This document shows, piece after piece, positions 38,996-48,571 of a DNA stretch of 64,000 bases (its first letter is position 1; each line of letters opens with the position of its first letter). This stretch comes from Pycnococcus provasolii (taxonomy: Eukaryota; Chlorophyta; Pseudoscourfieldiophyceae; Pseudoscourfieldiales; Pycnococcaceae): the NCBI GenBank assembly GCA_938743325.2, contig OW568873.1, positions 248,001 through 312,000 of the forward strand, written 5' to 3'. The notes below the pieces were generated by a model. The model made no database searches. It was given only the letters and a program-made list of their open reading frames with translations, and was not told the DNA's origin. The position numbers were made by a program, and so were the translations under genes.

Positions 38996-41533
38996 ATGTC
39001 CGCCATCCCGGCGCCTTCGACGTCTTCTATAGACTCGAGGCAGTACATGAAACAACTCCAGTCGGCCGTCGCGCAATTTCAAAAGGCGAGGCAAACTCGT
39101 CCGTCGCCTGGTGGTGGTGGTGCTTCGGGTGCTTCGGGTGCTCCCTCTGCTTCTGGTGGTTCTTCGGCTCCACCTCACTCAGGTTCAGGTGTTGTGCTCA
39201 CGGAGCTTAACAATAATACGAGCTTGGGGGGTGCGACTACCTTGGGTAGCGGTATGCAGGCTTCGGCTGCCACCGCCATCGGCTTGGCAGGAGCGCCGCC
39301 GCGTATTGTTCGATCGAAAACCATGCCAGATAATAGCAAAACGACCACAACGGCGGACTATCAGCACCACGCGTCGCCAAACAGGTCACAACAGGCTACG
39401 ACGACGACGACGACGACAAATTCAAGCTCGTCATTCCCAGAAGACGAATTCGCAAGTCCAAACGCATACCTCGAGAGAACGTTCTCGGAGGCGGTCAACC
39501 TTCTCAAGACGCCGCGCGCGGGACCGCCGCCTCCTGAACTCGACGACGACGACGAAGGCGGAAATAACAACGACGGCGGCGGCGACGCAGGAGACGTCGA
39601 CGGAAGTGGAAACAGGCACCACGACGACGTCGACGACATGGCTGTCGATGATGACGTCGACGATGCACGAAACTCGTACGCTGAGCACGAACTGCCCGAC
39701 CAAGTCGCCGTCCCTGCGACCGGATGTGGTGAGGCGACTGCTCGCGAAGCGGTGGAGACCGCGGCGGCAAGGCATGCCGTGCTCGCAACGATGGTCACAG
39801 AGCTGCGCGCGTCGCAGCGAAGGATGTCGCAGCGCTACGACGACGCCTCGAGGCGCCTCGCGAACGTTCAGGGCGAGCTGAAACGTGCGTCCAAGGAGTG
39901 CGCGGACATGCGCACCGCACGGCGCTCCGCTCGTGCGGCGCTTGCGGAGATGGCGCACCAAAATGCAAGGCTTGTTCAGGTGTTCGTTGAGAAGAAGCAG
40001 GAGGTGCGACGCCTCACCGAAGAGCTCGCCGCGGTGTCCGGAAAGGCGCCCGCATCCGCGGAGGGTGCGCTGGCCGCATCGAATAAGGACGGTGATAACC
40101 CGTCCATCAAGCTCGAGCTCGAAATGCTCCGATGTGAGCTTAACGATGTTTCCAAGGCACGCGACGAGGCTGTCGAGCGCGCATCCAGGAACGAAGGCGA
40201 TGCCGAGAAGCACAGGCGGCAGGGCGAGCGTCTGCGTGCAGAGCTCAGGGAGGCTCGCCACGTTGCCGACGGAACGGTGCACGACGGCGCGTCGGAACGC
40301 GAGCGATGGGAGGAGGAGCGCCGCATGATGGAGGCTCGCCTTGCGAAGGTTGAGCAGGAGAGCCGTGACAAGGAGAAGAACATGGTGAATGAGATGGCTG
40401 TGCTCAAGGACCAGCTGCGGCTCGCGCGTGCCGAGGCGCGCCGCATGCCCAGCCCGGCGCCGAGTCCGGCGGCGTCAACGGGAGCTGCAGATGAGCCGGC
40501 GAAGGTGGAGACGCAAACGGTTCGCTTTCTTCGTGAAGAGACGGATCGGCTGTCAAGGGAAAACGCGCGGCTTGACCGTGAGCTGCGCAAGATTCGCGAG
40601 GAGAAGGACAAGTTCCAGAGCGCAGCCACCACCGAGCGGCGGCGTGCGGACGCGGAACGGCGCAAGGCTGCGGGCAATGCCGCGTATCACCAGGGCAAGT
40701 ACAAGGAGGCTCACGCGGAGTACACGGCGGCACTGAGCGCCGCGAGCGGCGAGGCAGCTGAGCCTCGTCTGCGAGCGGTGCTCCACTGCAATCGCGCGGC
40801 GGCGAGTCACGCCATGGGCAAGTACGTGGAGGCTGTCGCCGACTGTTGCGCCGCACTTCACCTCGACGCGCGCTATCCGCGGGCGTACCAGCGTCGTGCG
40901 GATGCATATGCTGCGCTTGGCGACTGGGCTGCCGCCGCACGGGACTTGCGCACGCTCACAGGCCTGCCCGGCGCGCCACCGGACGCGGCACAGCGCGCGG
41001 CTGATGCGGCACGCCGGGCGGCGCGTGCTACATCAGGTGCCGGCGAAAGTCGCGCGGGAGGATCATCCTCACACTCAAGCTCGCACCACCACCACCATAG
41101 CAGCAGCAGCAACAGCTCACATCAACAGGGCCGCCACCAACAACACCACCAGCATCAGCAGCAGTACGGCGGTGCTCGGGGTGGTGGTTCGTCGTCGTCG
41201 AGCTCGAGCTCGAGCTTCACCGACCACTACTCAGTGCTCGGCGTCAATGCGGATGCCAACGAAAATGAGGTGAGGAAGGCATATCACCGCCTTGCATTGC
41301 GATACCACCCTGACAAGGTGTCTGCAGATGATCGTTCGGCTGCCGAGCATAAGATCAAGCTGGTGAACGCCGCATACGCGGTGCTAAGCAGCCCAAGCGC
41401 TCGAAAAAAGTTTGACGGCGATCGTCTGCGTCAGACCGCCGGTCGCGCCGCGAGCCACTGGGCGGCGCAAGCCGCCGCCTCTGCTGCTGCTGCTGCGGCG
41501 AGGAGCTCTCGTTACGGCGGGAGTCGTCGCTGA
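38996..41533 (+). CDS. Coiled-coil / TPR / J-domain co-chaperone
   Basis: An 845-residue protein with an ATG start. Residues 1-240 are low-complexity (Gly/Ser/Thr, then acidic). Residues 250-560 are a long coiled coil rich in Arg/Glu/Ala. About 565-690 holds tetratricopeptide repeats: GNAAYHQGKYKEAHAEYTAAL, CNRAAASHAMGKYVEAVADCCAAL, and AYQRRADAYAALGDWAAAARDLRTL. A His/Ser/Gln-rich linker precedes the C-terminal J domain (DHYSVLGVNADANENEVRKAYHRLALRYHPDKV), with the HPD tripeptide that stimulates Hsp70 intact. The TPR-then-J order is that of DNAJC7/TPR2, which bridges Hsp90 and Hsp70. The added coiled coil is not part of DNAJC7. Confidence 0.88.
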   Translation: MSAIPAPSTSSIDSRQYMKQLQSAVAQFQKARQTRPSPGGGGASGASGAPSASGGSSAPPHSGSGVVLTELNNNTSLGGATTLGSGMQASAATAIGLAGAPPRIVRSKTMPDNSKTTTTADYQHHASPNRSQQATTTTTTTNSSSSFPEDEFASPNAYLERTFSEAVNLLKTPRAGPPPPELDDDDEGGNNNDGGGDAGDVDGSGNRHHDDVDDMAVDDDVDDARNSYAEHELPDQVAVPATGCGEATAREAVETAAARHAVLATMVTELRASQRRMSQRYDDASRRLANVQGELKRASKECADMRTARRSARAALAEMAHQNARLVQVFVEKKQEVRRLTEELAAVSGKAPASAEGALAASNKDGDNPSIKLELEMLRCELNDVSKARDEAVERASRNEGDAEKHRRQGERLRAELREARHVADGTVHDGASERERWEEERRMMEARLAKVEQESRDKEKNMVNEMAVLKDQLRLARAEARRMPSPAPSPAASTGAADEPAKVETQTVRFLREETDRLSRENARLDRELRKIREEKDKFQSAATTERRRADAERRKAAGNAAYHQGKYKEAHAEYTAALSAASGEAAEPRLRAVLHCNRAAASHAMGKYVEAVADCCAALHLDARYPRAYQRRADAYAALGDWAAAARDLRTLTGLPGAPPDAAQRAADAARRAARATSGAGESRAGGSSSHSSSHHHHHSSSSNSSHQQGRHQQHHQHQQQYGGARGGGSSSSSSSSSFTDHYSVLGVNADANENEVRKAYHRLALRYHPDKVSADDRSAAEHKIKLVNAAYAVLSSPSARKKFDGDRLRQTAGRAASHWAAQAAASAAAAAARSSRYGGSRR

Positions 41534-41788
41534 CTCTGATCAACTCCCCTTGATCAACGTACAAGGTTTAATAAGGATTATTATTGGTCGTCACGTATCT
41601 GTCCTTTTCCTCGTTGTTTTTGTCCTCCTATGGACTTTCCCTTGGAACTGTTTTGTATTGGTTTGCTTGTGGGTTTGGGGTTTGGGGGTTTGGCAGTGCC
41701 CTCCTCCTGTTTAGGGGTTCTCTATACTATGGGCGTGCAAAGAACTCGTTTGTGGCCTCAGATCCGTCTAATAATATTCCGTCTCTTC

Positions 41789-43192
41789 ATGATGCCGCCC
41801 CCTTCATGCCGTGTGTCTGTTTCCAGGTCCTCTCGTCGGTTCTCTGGTGGTGGTGTTGGTAACCGCTCTAGTGGTGGTGGTGGTGGTGGTGGTCGGTGTG
41901 GTGGTGGTGCTCGGTGTGGGTTAGGGAGACGGTTGGGTCAGCGATGTCGAGGTGTGGTGGATTCTCATGGTTTTCGTCAACATGGTGGTGGTGATGATGA
42001 CTCCGTCATCGTTGACGACGACAATGTTGTGTCAGGAGCGATTCAGAGAGCTGAAGCAGAGAGTGGTGTAAGATCTGGCTCTGATCTATCGGCCGTGAGT
42101 CGTCGTGCGGCTCTAACACTTTGCGGTGCCGCGGCGGTGCTCGCAGCGCCCACGACAGCGATGGCGTTTCAAACGCGTGCGGACGACGAGGCGCGCATCG
42201 CACAGATCGCTGACGAAATCAAACAGCTTCCTGCCAATCCCGCTGATGACACGGACGACGAACTCGTGCGGCGCGACGCGCTCACCTCGGAGGAGGCGGG
42301 CCTGCGCAACGACGTCGCACGTCTCGACTCGAACCGCGCGTACGTGCAAGGTCTCAGGCAAGAACTTCAGCTCGGAATCGGAGGATATGCGCAGTCGTGC
42401 CAGCTGCGCGTGCCGTCGCTCGAGGCGGCAGAGGCTTTCTGGTGCGGTGCACTGGGCATGGATGCGTTCGACCGACGCAAGGACGACGAAGGACGGCGCC
42501 TTGTTTCCGTCTCGTACGGCCCGGTGTCTCTCGACGACGAGAACGGCGCGCACTTCTCCATCAATCTCGTCGAGGATACCGCGCTACCCACCGGACCCGC
42601 AGCCGTGGATGCCGACCAGCCGGGTGACCCGCGCGTCATCAGCCTCACGCGACCAGGACTTGCGTACATCCAGGTGGCGGTGCCAAACCCGCTCCGCATC
42701 ACAAAGGTGTTCGCGTCGGAGGCGGAGATTCTGTGGGGATACGGCTACTTTGAGCTCGCGCTGCCGCTGTCCGCGGGTGGAGGGCGCGTGCGCGCGTATG
42801 CCGGCAAGGCGCGTCGAGATCCCGTTGAGTTGCTGTCGTATCACGTCGAAAATCCCAAGGCGGCGGCTGAGGAGCTGCGCCGAGCCTTACCTGGTCTTGA
42901 GGTTCTGCCACTCGCGGTGTACGATGGCAAAAACCGTGGGCCCGTTTCGCCCAAGGATGTCGGCAACGTGTACATCCCACGCCCGCCAAAGGGATCCGTG
43001 CTTCTCGGCTACGCTGGTGCGAACGAGAGCGGAGCATGCGTGATGCTCGAGCCTATGCAAAAGCCAAGCAAGGGTGCCGTGTCCACGGATCCAACGGACG
43101 GATACGATGGCATCGACATTGTAAGCGGCGCTGAGGTGAATGCCGACGTCGTCACGCCAGCTGTGGTGTCGGTGCGCTCTCGTAAGTTCTGA
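41789..43192 (+). CDS. Thylakoid-lumen glyoxalase-like (VOC) protein
   Basis: 467 residues from the ATG at 41789. An in-frame ATG at 41630 would add a hydrophobic extension unlike a transit peptide. The N-terminus is bipartite: a Ser/Arg/Gly-rich stromal transit part, then SRRAALTLCGAAAVLAAPTTAMAFQ, a twin-arginine lumen signal with an AMA cleavage site. A coiled segment follows. Two vicinal-oxygen-chelate (glyoxalase) half-domains follow: CQLRVPSLEAAEAFWCGALGMDAF through SINLVED, then AYIQVAVPNPLRITKVF through GYAGANESGACVMLEPM. Similar lumen proteins occur in plants; their function is unknown. Export to the lumen by the Tat pathway is inferred from the twin arginine. Confidence 0.82.
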   Translation: MMPPPSCRVSVSRSSRRFSGGGVGNRSSGGGGGGGRCGGGARCGLGRRLGQRCRGVVDSHGFRQHGGGDDDSVIVDDDNVVSGAIQRAEAESGVRSGSDLSAVSRRAALTLCGAAAVLAAPTTAMAFQTRADDEARIAQIADEIKQLPANPADDTDDELVRRDALTSEEAGLRNDVARLDSNRAYVQGLRQELQLGIGGYAQSCQLRVPSLEAAEAFWCGALGMDAFDRRKDDEGRRLVSVSYGPVSLDDENGAHFSINLVEDTALPTGPAAVDADQPGDPRVISLTRPGLAYIQVAVPNPLRITKVFASEAEILWGYGYFELALPLSAGGGRVRAYAGKARRDPVELLSYHVENPKAAAEELRRALPGLEVLPLAVYDGKNRGPVSPKDVGNVYIPRPPKGSVLLGYAGANESGACVMLEPMQKPSKGAVSTDPTDGYDGIDIVSGAEVNADVVTPAVVSVRSRKF

Positions 43193-43318
43193 ATGTTTGT
43201 CATGTTTATCAATTTTTGTTTTTAGCAGAACTTAATGTTACCAAGATCATTTGTGCGTCTTTTGTCTTTTCTTTTCTTTTTTTTTCGGCCGTCCTCCCTC
43301 CGCCGCCACCACGTGGAT

Positions 43319-44376
43319 TTACTCCGCAGCGGGCGCATCGTCGCCACCTTCCGCAGCCGCCGCTGGCGGAGGCGTGGCGCCCGTCACGGGAGGCAGTGGT
43401 GCTGTGCGCGCCGAGCGTTTTGGTGAAGACAGGTCACCAGGTCCCACGGACGACATGAGTCGGTCGCCGAGGTGCATCACCTCTCGGCTTCGAATGTTGT
43501 GCAAGTAGGTGAGGTCTTTCTTGCGCTCATCTTCCCAGTACTTGAGCCTGTACACGGGCTGTCGGTTGACGATGCGCGTGAGCATCGACGTGTTCTCGCG
43601 GCTGATTCGGTCAAGCTCGCGCTGGCGGGACTCCTTGTTCAGCGACCTTCGCGGTGCGAAGTTGCGGCTGTCTGTGACTGGGTACGAGTGCGACTCAATC
43701 TTAAGTCCAGGTTTGTGCTGCAGCACGGAGCGGAACGGGAACGGGTCGCTGGTCTTGCCGCCGGTGGCGCAAGCGGAGGAGATGGGGTCCTGCTTGATGA
43801 TGGAGCTCATCTTTTGGAGCAGCACGCGGTTCTCGAGCTCGATTTCCGCGAAGCGCTCAGCCTCCTGCTGCGCTTTCTTTGCTCTTATTTTCAGGTGTTT
43901 CATCTCCATCGTCGGCGGCTTGGAGGTGTTCAGCTTCGCGTTCCACGGCGCCTGAAGCTTGGCTGTGGATTTTGTCTCTCGAAGCTTCTTGTAGTGTATG
44001 TCCTGCGAGTGATTTGATTTGAAAAGGTGAGTCGCCGAGAGAAAACAGCACGGAAGAGAGACTCCTCGATGTGAGGCGCCTCCCACCCTTGCAGAGACAA
44101 CACGGAGCGTTTGCATAAAGCTTAAAGCTCCTTAAGGCGCTTTAAGGAGAAAAGCAGAGGAAAAGAGGAAGGAGGGCTTCGAAGACACAAGAGACACAAG
44201 AGACACAGGCCGTCACCAAAAGCCAGCCAGCCGCTAGACGTGTATGTACATAGACAGACATGAATATGACGAAGACAAAGACACAGACACAGAGAACATA
44301 CCTGGCAGTGCGACACCCACCTATCGTTCGTGAGCCGATTTCCGATGGGAAGCGCACGACGACCGCGGTCCGCCAT
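43319..44376 (-). CDS. CFAP97-family ciliary protein (two exons)
   Basis: Spliced from 44376-44302 and 44002-43319, giving 252 residues. The intron of 299 nt starts GTATGT, ends CAG and is phase 0. Exon 1 encodes MADRGRRALPIGNRLTNDRW, and exon 2 continues with DIHYKKLRETKSTAKLQ. The conserved KIAA1430/CFAP97 core follows: MEMKHLKIRAKKAQQEAERFAEIELENRVLLQKMSSI in the middle, and the RELDRISRENTSMLTRI-NRQPVY segment. Members (Drosophila hemingway, CFAP97D, Chlamydomonas FAP144-type proteins) are axonemal microtubule-associated proteins. Read without splicing, the gene would start at 44116 with a non-conserved leader; the spliced form restores the family N-terminus, which decides the model. The Pro/Ala-rich tail is variable. 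Confidence 0.82.
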
Positions 44377-45258
44377 GACGGACTCACTGATTGATGCGCT
44401 TAAGTTAAGGCTGATTTGCCAAACACGGCTTGCTTCACCTAGAACTATGTATGTACCTCCGGGTCCAGGCTCTCACTCAAATGGTCTCAAAAGCACCCTC
44501 CAAGGCTCCAAGCGTTCCCTCCAAGACCTCCTCTAAGCCTCCTCTAGAGTCTAGAGCCTCATTCACAAGGGAGACAAAAGGGGGAACCACTCACTGGTCA
44601 GTCAGGTGCCGGAGAGCCTCAGAGAGGCAGTTCATGTGGAGCCTCAACTCGCCGGTCCCTTGGAGCCTCGAGCCTCGGAGCAGAGTACAAACTGTACATA
44701 GAGGGACTCTCCCCCGGGGGTGGTACCAGTACCAGGCTTAAGCTCTGGTCATTCACTCTTGATGCCCAGTGAAGAGTCTGCTCCAGTCAGTCCAGTGAGA
44801 GGCTTGTGAGTTGTGAGAGAGCTCCCTAAGAGCAACCTTGAATAGACTAAGAGAGGGGAAGGTTCAGTTTGTATGAGCGAAGAAGAGCCTCAAGCTCCGG
44901 CCAAGAGGGACGGAGATCAGTTGATGTTGATGGGACTCGCCGGACGCTCTTCCTTGCTTTTTCTTCCAATCATGCGAGGCTCAAGGCTGCAAGGGCAACC
45001 AGGAACCAACTTTCGTCAGAGTGACGGACCGGCCGCTAAAGCCTAAGCTTTCTTCTCGTAAGTACCTTTGGCACCGTTCGTGAGCCTCGCTTAACTCGCG
45101 AATGAGCGAATTCGGGGTTTGAAGTTTGTAAGTTCTTCCAAGTCGTTTCCCCTTAACCTTAAGGTCGGAGATTACCTTCTCTCGTCGTCATTTTCATTTC
45201 TAAAAAACAACTGCTGGTTGATTCGGCGGCGCCTCGGCTCATTTTCTTTACGTAAAGT
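44377..45258. other. Intergenic, CTTAAG-containing promoter region
   Basis: About 880 bp between divergent genes with no supported gene. It has many gagcctc-type words and CTTAAG palindromes near 44398, 44735 and 45158. Confidence 0.4.
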
Positions 45259-46752
45259 ATGGTGGTGGCTGTGCCTACGCCGCTCACGGCGCGGTTCCTG
45301 AAGACGCTGCCTTGCACCGTCCGGCAGCGCCTTGCCCTTAAGGAGGAGGGGGAGGAGGAGGAGAGAGAGGCGCAAACAATAACACAAACCGCTTCCACAC
45401 CAGAAGACGCAGACGCGAACGCTGCAGGGACAGCGCTGAAGACCACGGCGTGCGAAAACGTGCTGTGCGCACAGGTCTTTGCAAGGCCGGGTGGACGAAA
45501 AGAGCTCGCGGTTGGATTCAGCAACGGAGACGTCGTTCTCGTCGACGCGACAAACTTTAAGGAAATGGACCGGGTCAACGTCGGGGCGCCCGTAAGCACA
45601 ATTCTATTCACCAGGATGCGATACATCAACCCGGAGACTGGCGCGATGAAAAAGACGTGGCAGATGATTACGGGAACTGCCACAGGACGCCTGAGAATGT
45701 GGAGCAGGGACGCCAAGCCAAAACCTCCGCCACCTGAGGGGGAAGACCCCGCGGCGGCGGAGGGGGAGGATGCACCCGCCGAGGAGAAGGAGAACGAGGG
45801 CGAGGAGCCGCCACCTGAAGAGGCGTGGCACCTCTGGAGCGACCTGAACGCAGAGCCGCGGCCCGGCGCTTTCGGCCCTGACGGCTACGGCCCGCGTGTC
45901 AACGCGCTCGCCTCCTTCGAAGCGAGCTGGGAAGACTGGAAGCCGGAAAGCGATGCGGGCGCGGTCGGAGCCGAGCTCGATCTTGAAGAAAAGGACACGG
46001 AGGTGGAGGAAGATGGCGAGGAGGCTGTGGAGACGCCCGAGGGTGAGCTGCCAACACCGCCACGTCCGGAGCCCTTCACGGTGCTCGTGGTGGCTGACGC
46101 CTCCGGGCGCATCACTCTCTACGACACGCACACATGGGACGTGCTGCCTTGCCCGCAGATGCGACATGCCGAGTCGATGAGCGCGCTGATGATTATGCCC
46201 AGATTACCACCGCCCACCGCGGAGGGCGATGTAGCGCCCGCGCCGCTTCCGCTCTTCGCGCGGCGGTGCAGGCTTGTGACGGCGAGCACGGACCGAAAGC
46301 TGTGCGTTTGGCGTCAGCCGAAGCGAGGCCGCGCGCCACCATGCGTGCAGCTCGGAAGTCAGAGCGCGGCGGTGATGAGCTTAGCTCCCTGGCGCAGTGC
46401 ATTTGCAAGCGGCCAAGGTGACGGCAGCGTCACGTTGTGGTCTTGCAGCGTGAATGCCATCGGCGACGACCAGTACGACTTGATGTACCGGCTACACGCC
46501 AACTCGCCTCTCCGAAGCTTGATGGTGGGCGGCGAGGGGGACACGAAGGTGACTGCCGGTGACGCCAACGGCGGCATCTCGGTGTGGAAGCAGTTTGACG
46601 AGGAGGCTGGCGAGCGTCTTTCGTCGTTGCCATGGAAGCTGATGCGCGAATTCAGCGCCTTCCCGCAAGCCAAGTCAGCTGCGGTTGTGAACCTCGTCCC
46701 GTGTGGTGCGCAATTTCTCGCAGTCGGCGACGGCGTTCAAGTGTGGCGATGA
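45259..46752 (+). CDS. WD40-repeat protein
   Basis: A 497-residue protein with an ATG start and WD40-type beta-propeller blades. Examples are RKELAVGFSNGDVVLVDATNFKEMD, WQMITGTATGRLRMWSRD, LVVADASGRITLYDTHTWDVL, LVTASTDRKLCVWRQPK, FASGQGDGSVTLWSCSV and VTAGDANGGISVWKQF. Two acidic, Pro/Glu-rich loops (about residues 155-200 and 240-285) interrupt the propeller. Some of the missing blades may be degenerate. No additional domain is present. It is likely a scaffold, partner unknown; acidic insertions like these are common in ciliary WD40 proteins, but I cannot assign it. Confidence 0.75.
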   Translation: MVVAVPTPLTARFLKTLPCTVRQRLALKEEGEEEEREAQTITQTASTPEDADANAAGTALKTTACENVLCAQVFARPGGRKELAVGFSNGDVVLVDATNFKEMDRVNVGAPVSTILFTRMRYINPETGAMKKTWQMITGTATGRLRMWSRDAKPKPPPPEGEDPAAAEGEDAPAEEKENEGEEPPPEEAWHLWSDLNAEPRPGAFGPDGYGPRVNALASFEASWEDWKPESDAGAVGAELDLEEKDTEVEEDGEEAVETPEGELPTPPRPEPFTVLVVADASGRITLYDTHTWDVLPCPQMRHAESMSALMIMPRLPPPTAEGDVAPAPLPLFARRCRLVTASTDRKLCVWRQPKRGRAPPCVQLGSQSAAVMSLAPWRSAFASGQGDGSVTLWSCSVNAIGDDQYDLMYRLHANSPLRSLMVGGEGDTKVTAGDANGGISVWKQFDEEAGERLSSLPWKLMREFSAFPQAKSAAVVNLVPCGAQFLAVGDGVQVWR

Positions 46753-46908
46753 CCATTCATTCCATTTTTCCGACTCAATTATTGTTATTGTTAAGAAAAC
46801 TTATTCATTTATTAAAAAAGCATTATTGCTTTATTATTTTATTCAAAAAAATGTCAATATATTGACAATTTATTGTTTTGGGTACTTTGGCAGTTTGGCT
46901 ACGGCGGT

Positions 46909-48123
46909 CTAGATGATGTCGATGTCGTTCTGGAAAGCTTGTTGTTTGAGTTCGACCCAAGTGCGCGGTGGGATGCCGTTGCAATTCAGGTACAGCGAGT
47001 GCAGGCGAGGGAATATGCCGCGTACTCCCGCGTGACCAAGCACGGTCGCAGCCTCGGCATTACAGTTGTATGCGATGTCGAGAATCGCCAGATTGGCGAA
47101 ACTTCCGTGATTCTCGGCGGCACTGATGATCGCTTGCACGCCGTCGACGTCAACACCTACAAGGCACAAGTGCAGCCTCTCGAGCTGTGGGAGTGCACCA
47201 TTTTCCACTGCATTCGCCAGGGACTTCAAGCTGTCGTTGGCCATTCCGTTCCCACGCAAGTGCAGGTGCTTGAGGTGTTTAAATGCATCGACGCCTGACA
47301 TTGCTTCGTAGAGTGCCTTCAGGCCGTCGCCGTCCAGACTGTTGTCGTAGAAGTGCAATTCTTCGAGATTCGTGTACGCACCATTCTTGATTGCACGCGC
47401 CATGTGCTTGACGCCATGTACCTTGAAGTTGTTGTTGGAGAGCAGCAGCTTGGTGATTCCACTGAAGCCTCCGCGTTCTGAGGTGTCTGCAATTTCTCGT
47501 GCGGCGGCTTCGGTAAGAGTATTCTCGCGCAAGTGAAGCTCCTTGAGATTTACCAGGACGCCGATGCGCGCAAGCCTCTCCAGAGCACGCACACCAACCA
47601 CGCTGACCTCCGCATCGTGGTTGTGCATGTCAATCTTGCGGATGCTTGAGAAGATGTTCATCACCGGCTGGAAAAGATGGTACTGTCGAAGTGTATCCAC
47701 GGCCGCCCTGTCTTCAGCCTCTTCGACGAGCTGATGCCATGAGTAATCGTCCAACTCATGGCTGTTCAAGTCAAGCGTCTTTCCCTCGTCGATGATGCGC
47801 CATCCTTTCCCCCTGCGAGGAGAGGAGTTGCTGCTCGGACACCTCCTGCGGCGGAACAGCTGCAAACTTCGCTTGATGGTGATCATGGACGTTGCAGTGA
47901 CCATTGCTGCTATCGAGAAGACCTTCCACCAACGTTTCGGCTGCGACGTCGTCGTCGACGACGAACCTGCATGATGATCATGACGATGGCGATTCTTCTT
48001 TTCCTCCTCCTCCTCATCTGTTGTTGTTGTTGTTGTGGCAGCCAGCGTGAAGAGCGGAGTAGGAGACGACGTGTAAGTGTCGTCGTCGTCACCTTTGCTG
48101 CTGGTAATGGTGTTGTCCGCCAT
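46909..48123 (-). CDS. Leucine-rich-repeat (ribonuclease-inhibitor type) protein with membrane anchor
   Basis: 404 residues from the ATG at 48123. The first 65 residues are polar (Thr, Glu and His runs). A single hydrophobic helix (WWKVFSIAAMVTATSMITI) is followed by a basic stretch, so the protein may be a signal-anchored membrane protein. From about residue 190, six to seven repeats of 27-31 residues have the pattern L-x-x-L-x-L-x-x-N-x-L/M ending in GxxAL/GVQAI, as in ribonuclease-inhibitor-type repeats. The concave surface would bind a partner. No NB-ARC or F-box domain is visible. Confidence 0.72.
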   Translation of the reverse strand: MADNTITSSKGDDDDTYTSSPTPLFTLAATTTTTTDEEEEEKKNRHRHDHHAGSSSTTTSQPKRWWKVFSIAAMVTATSMITIKRSLQLFRRRRCPSSNSSPRRGKGWRIIDEGKTLDLNSHELDDYSWHQLVEEAEDRAAVDTLRQYHLFQPVMNIFSSIRKIDMHNHDAEVSVVGVRALERLARIGVLVNLKELHLRENTLTEAAAREIADTSERGGFSGITKLLLSNNNFKVHGVKHMARAIKNGAYTNLEELHFYDNSLDGDGLKALYEAMSGVDAFKHLKHLHLRGNGMANDSLKSLANAVENGALPQLERLHLCLVGVDVDGVQAIISAAENHGSFANLAILDIAYNCNAEAATVLGHAGVRGIFPRLHSLYLNCNGIPPRTWVELKQQAFQNDIDII

Positions 48124-48571
48124 CACGCGACTTCGCGAGCGAGGGATTACGCGTGCACGAGTTTTAAGTCCTGACAAGTGACGACAAACGGTCGTCTACA
48201 AAGGCTCGCCGAACTCCCACGCGAACGGAACTCCACAGCGCATGCGAATTGTGAATTGCCCCGAGTTCGACTTTCTGGAATATTGAAAAAGCGCTTGGGG
48301 ATATCGCTTCCGAGCCTCAAGTTACAATTTCGGTTAAAAAAGAGAGATTCTATCTTAGGAAAAGCTTGGGGAATTTCCGCTTCCGAGCCTCAAATAAAAG
48401 ATTTTCGGTTAAAAAAGAGATTCAGGAATCGGGGTTATGGAATTTAATACCCTAGCTTACTTACCTTAGGAGGAACAGCTTGGGGATATTTTATCCCCGA
48501 CCAATGTGACTCTCACGAAGCAAATGGTAAGTTAAGAATAGTTTTTTTTAAATAGTAGCTAACACGGCGAA
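48124..48571. other. Intergenic with imperfect 70-bp direct repeat
   Basis: No gene. Sequence near 48290-48355 and 48363-48425 is partly repeated: each copy has cttgggga, cttccgagcctcaa and then tttcggttaaaaaagaga. A third partial cttgggga occurs near 48479. Confidence 0.55.

Noticed and set aside
41630-41788. Upstream ATG extension of the thylakoid-lumen protein
   Set aside because: It is in frame but hydrophobic and Gly/Leu-rich, unlike a transit peptide; the ATG at 41789 begins a typical one.
43319-44116. Unspliced 265-residue model of the CFAP97-like gene
   Set aside because: Its first 38 residues lie in an intron with good GTATGT and CAG borders; splicing restores the conserved N-terminus.
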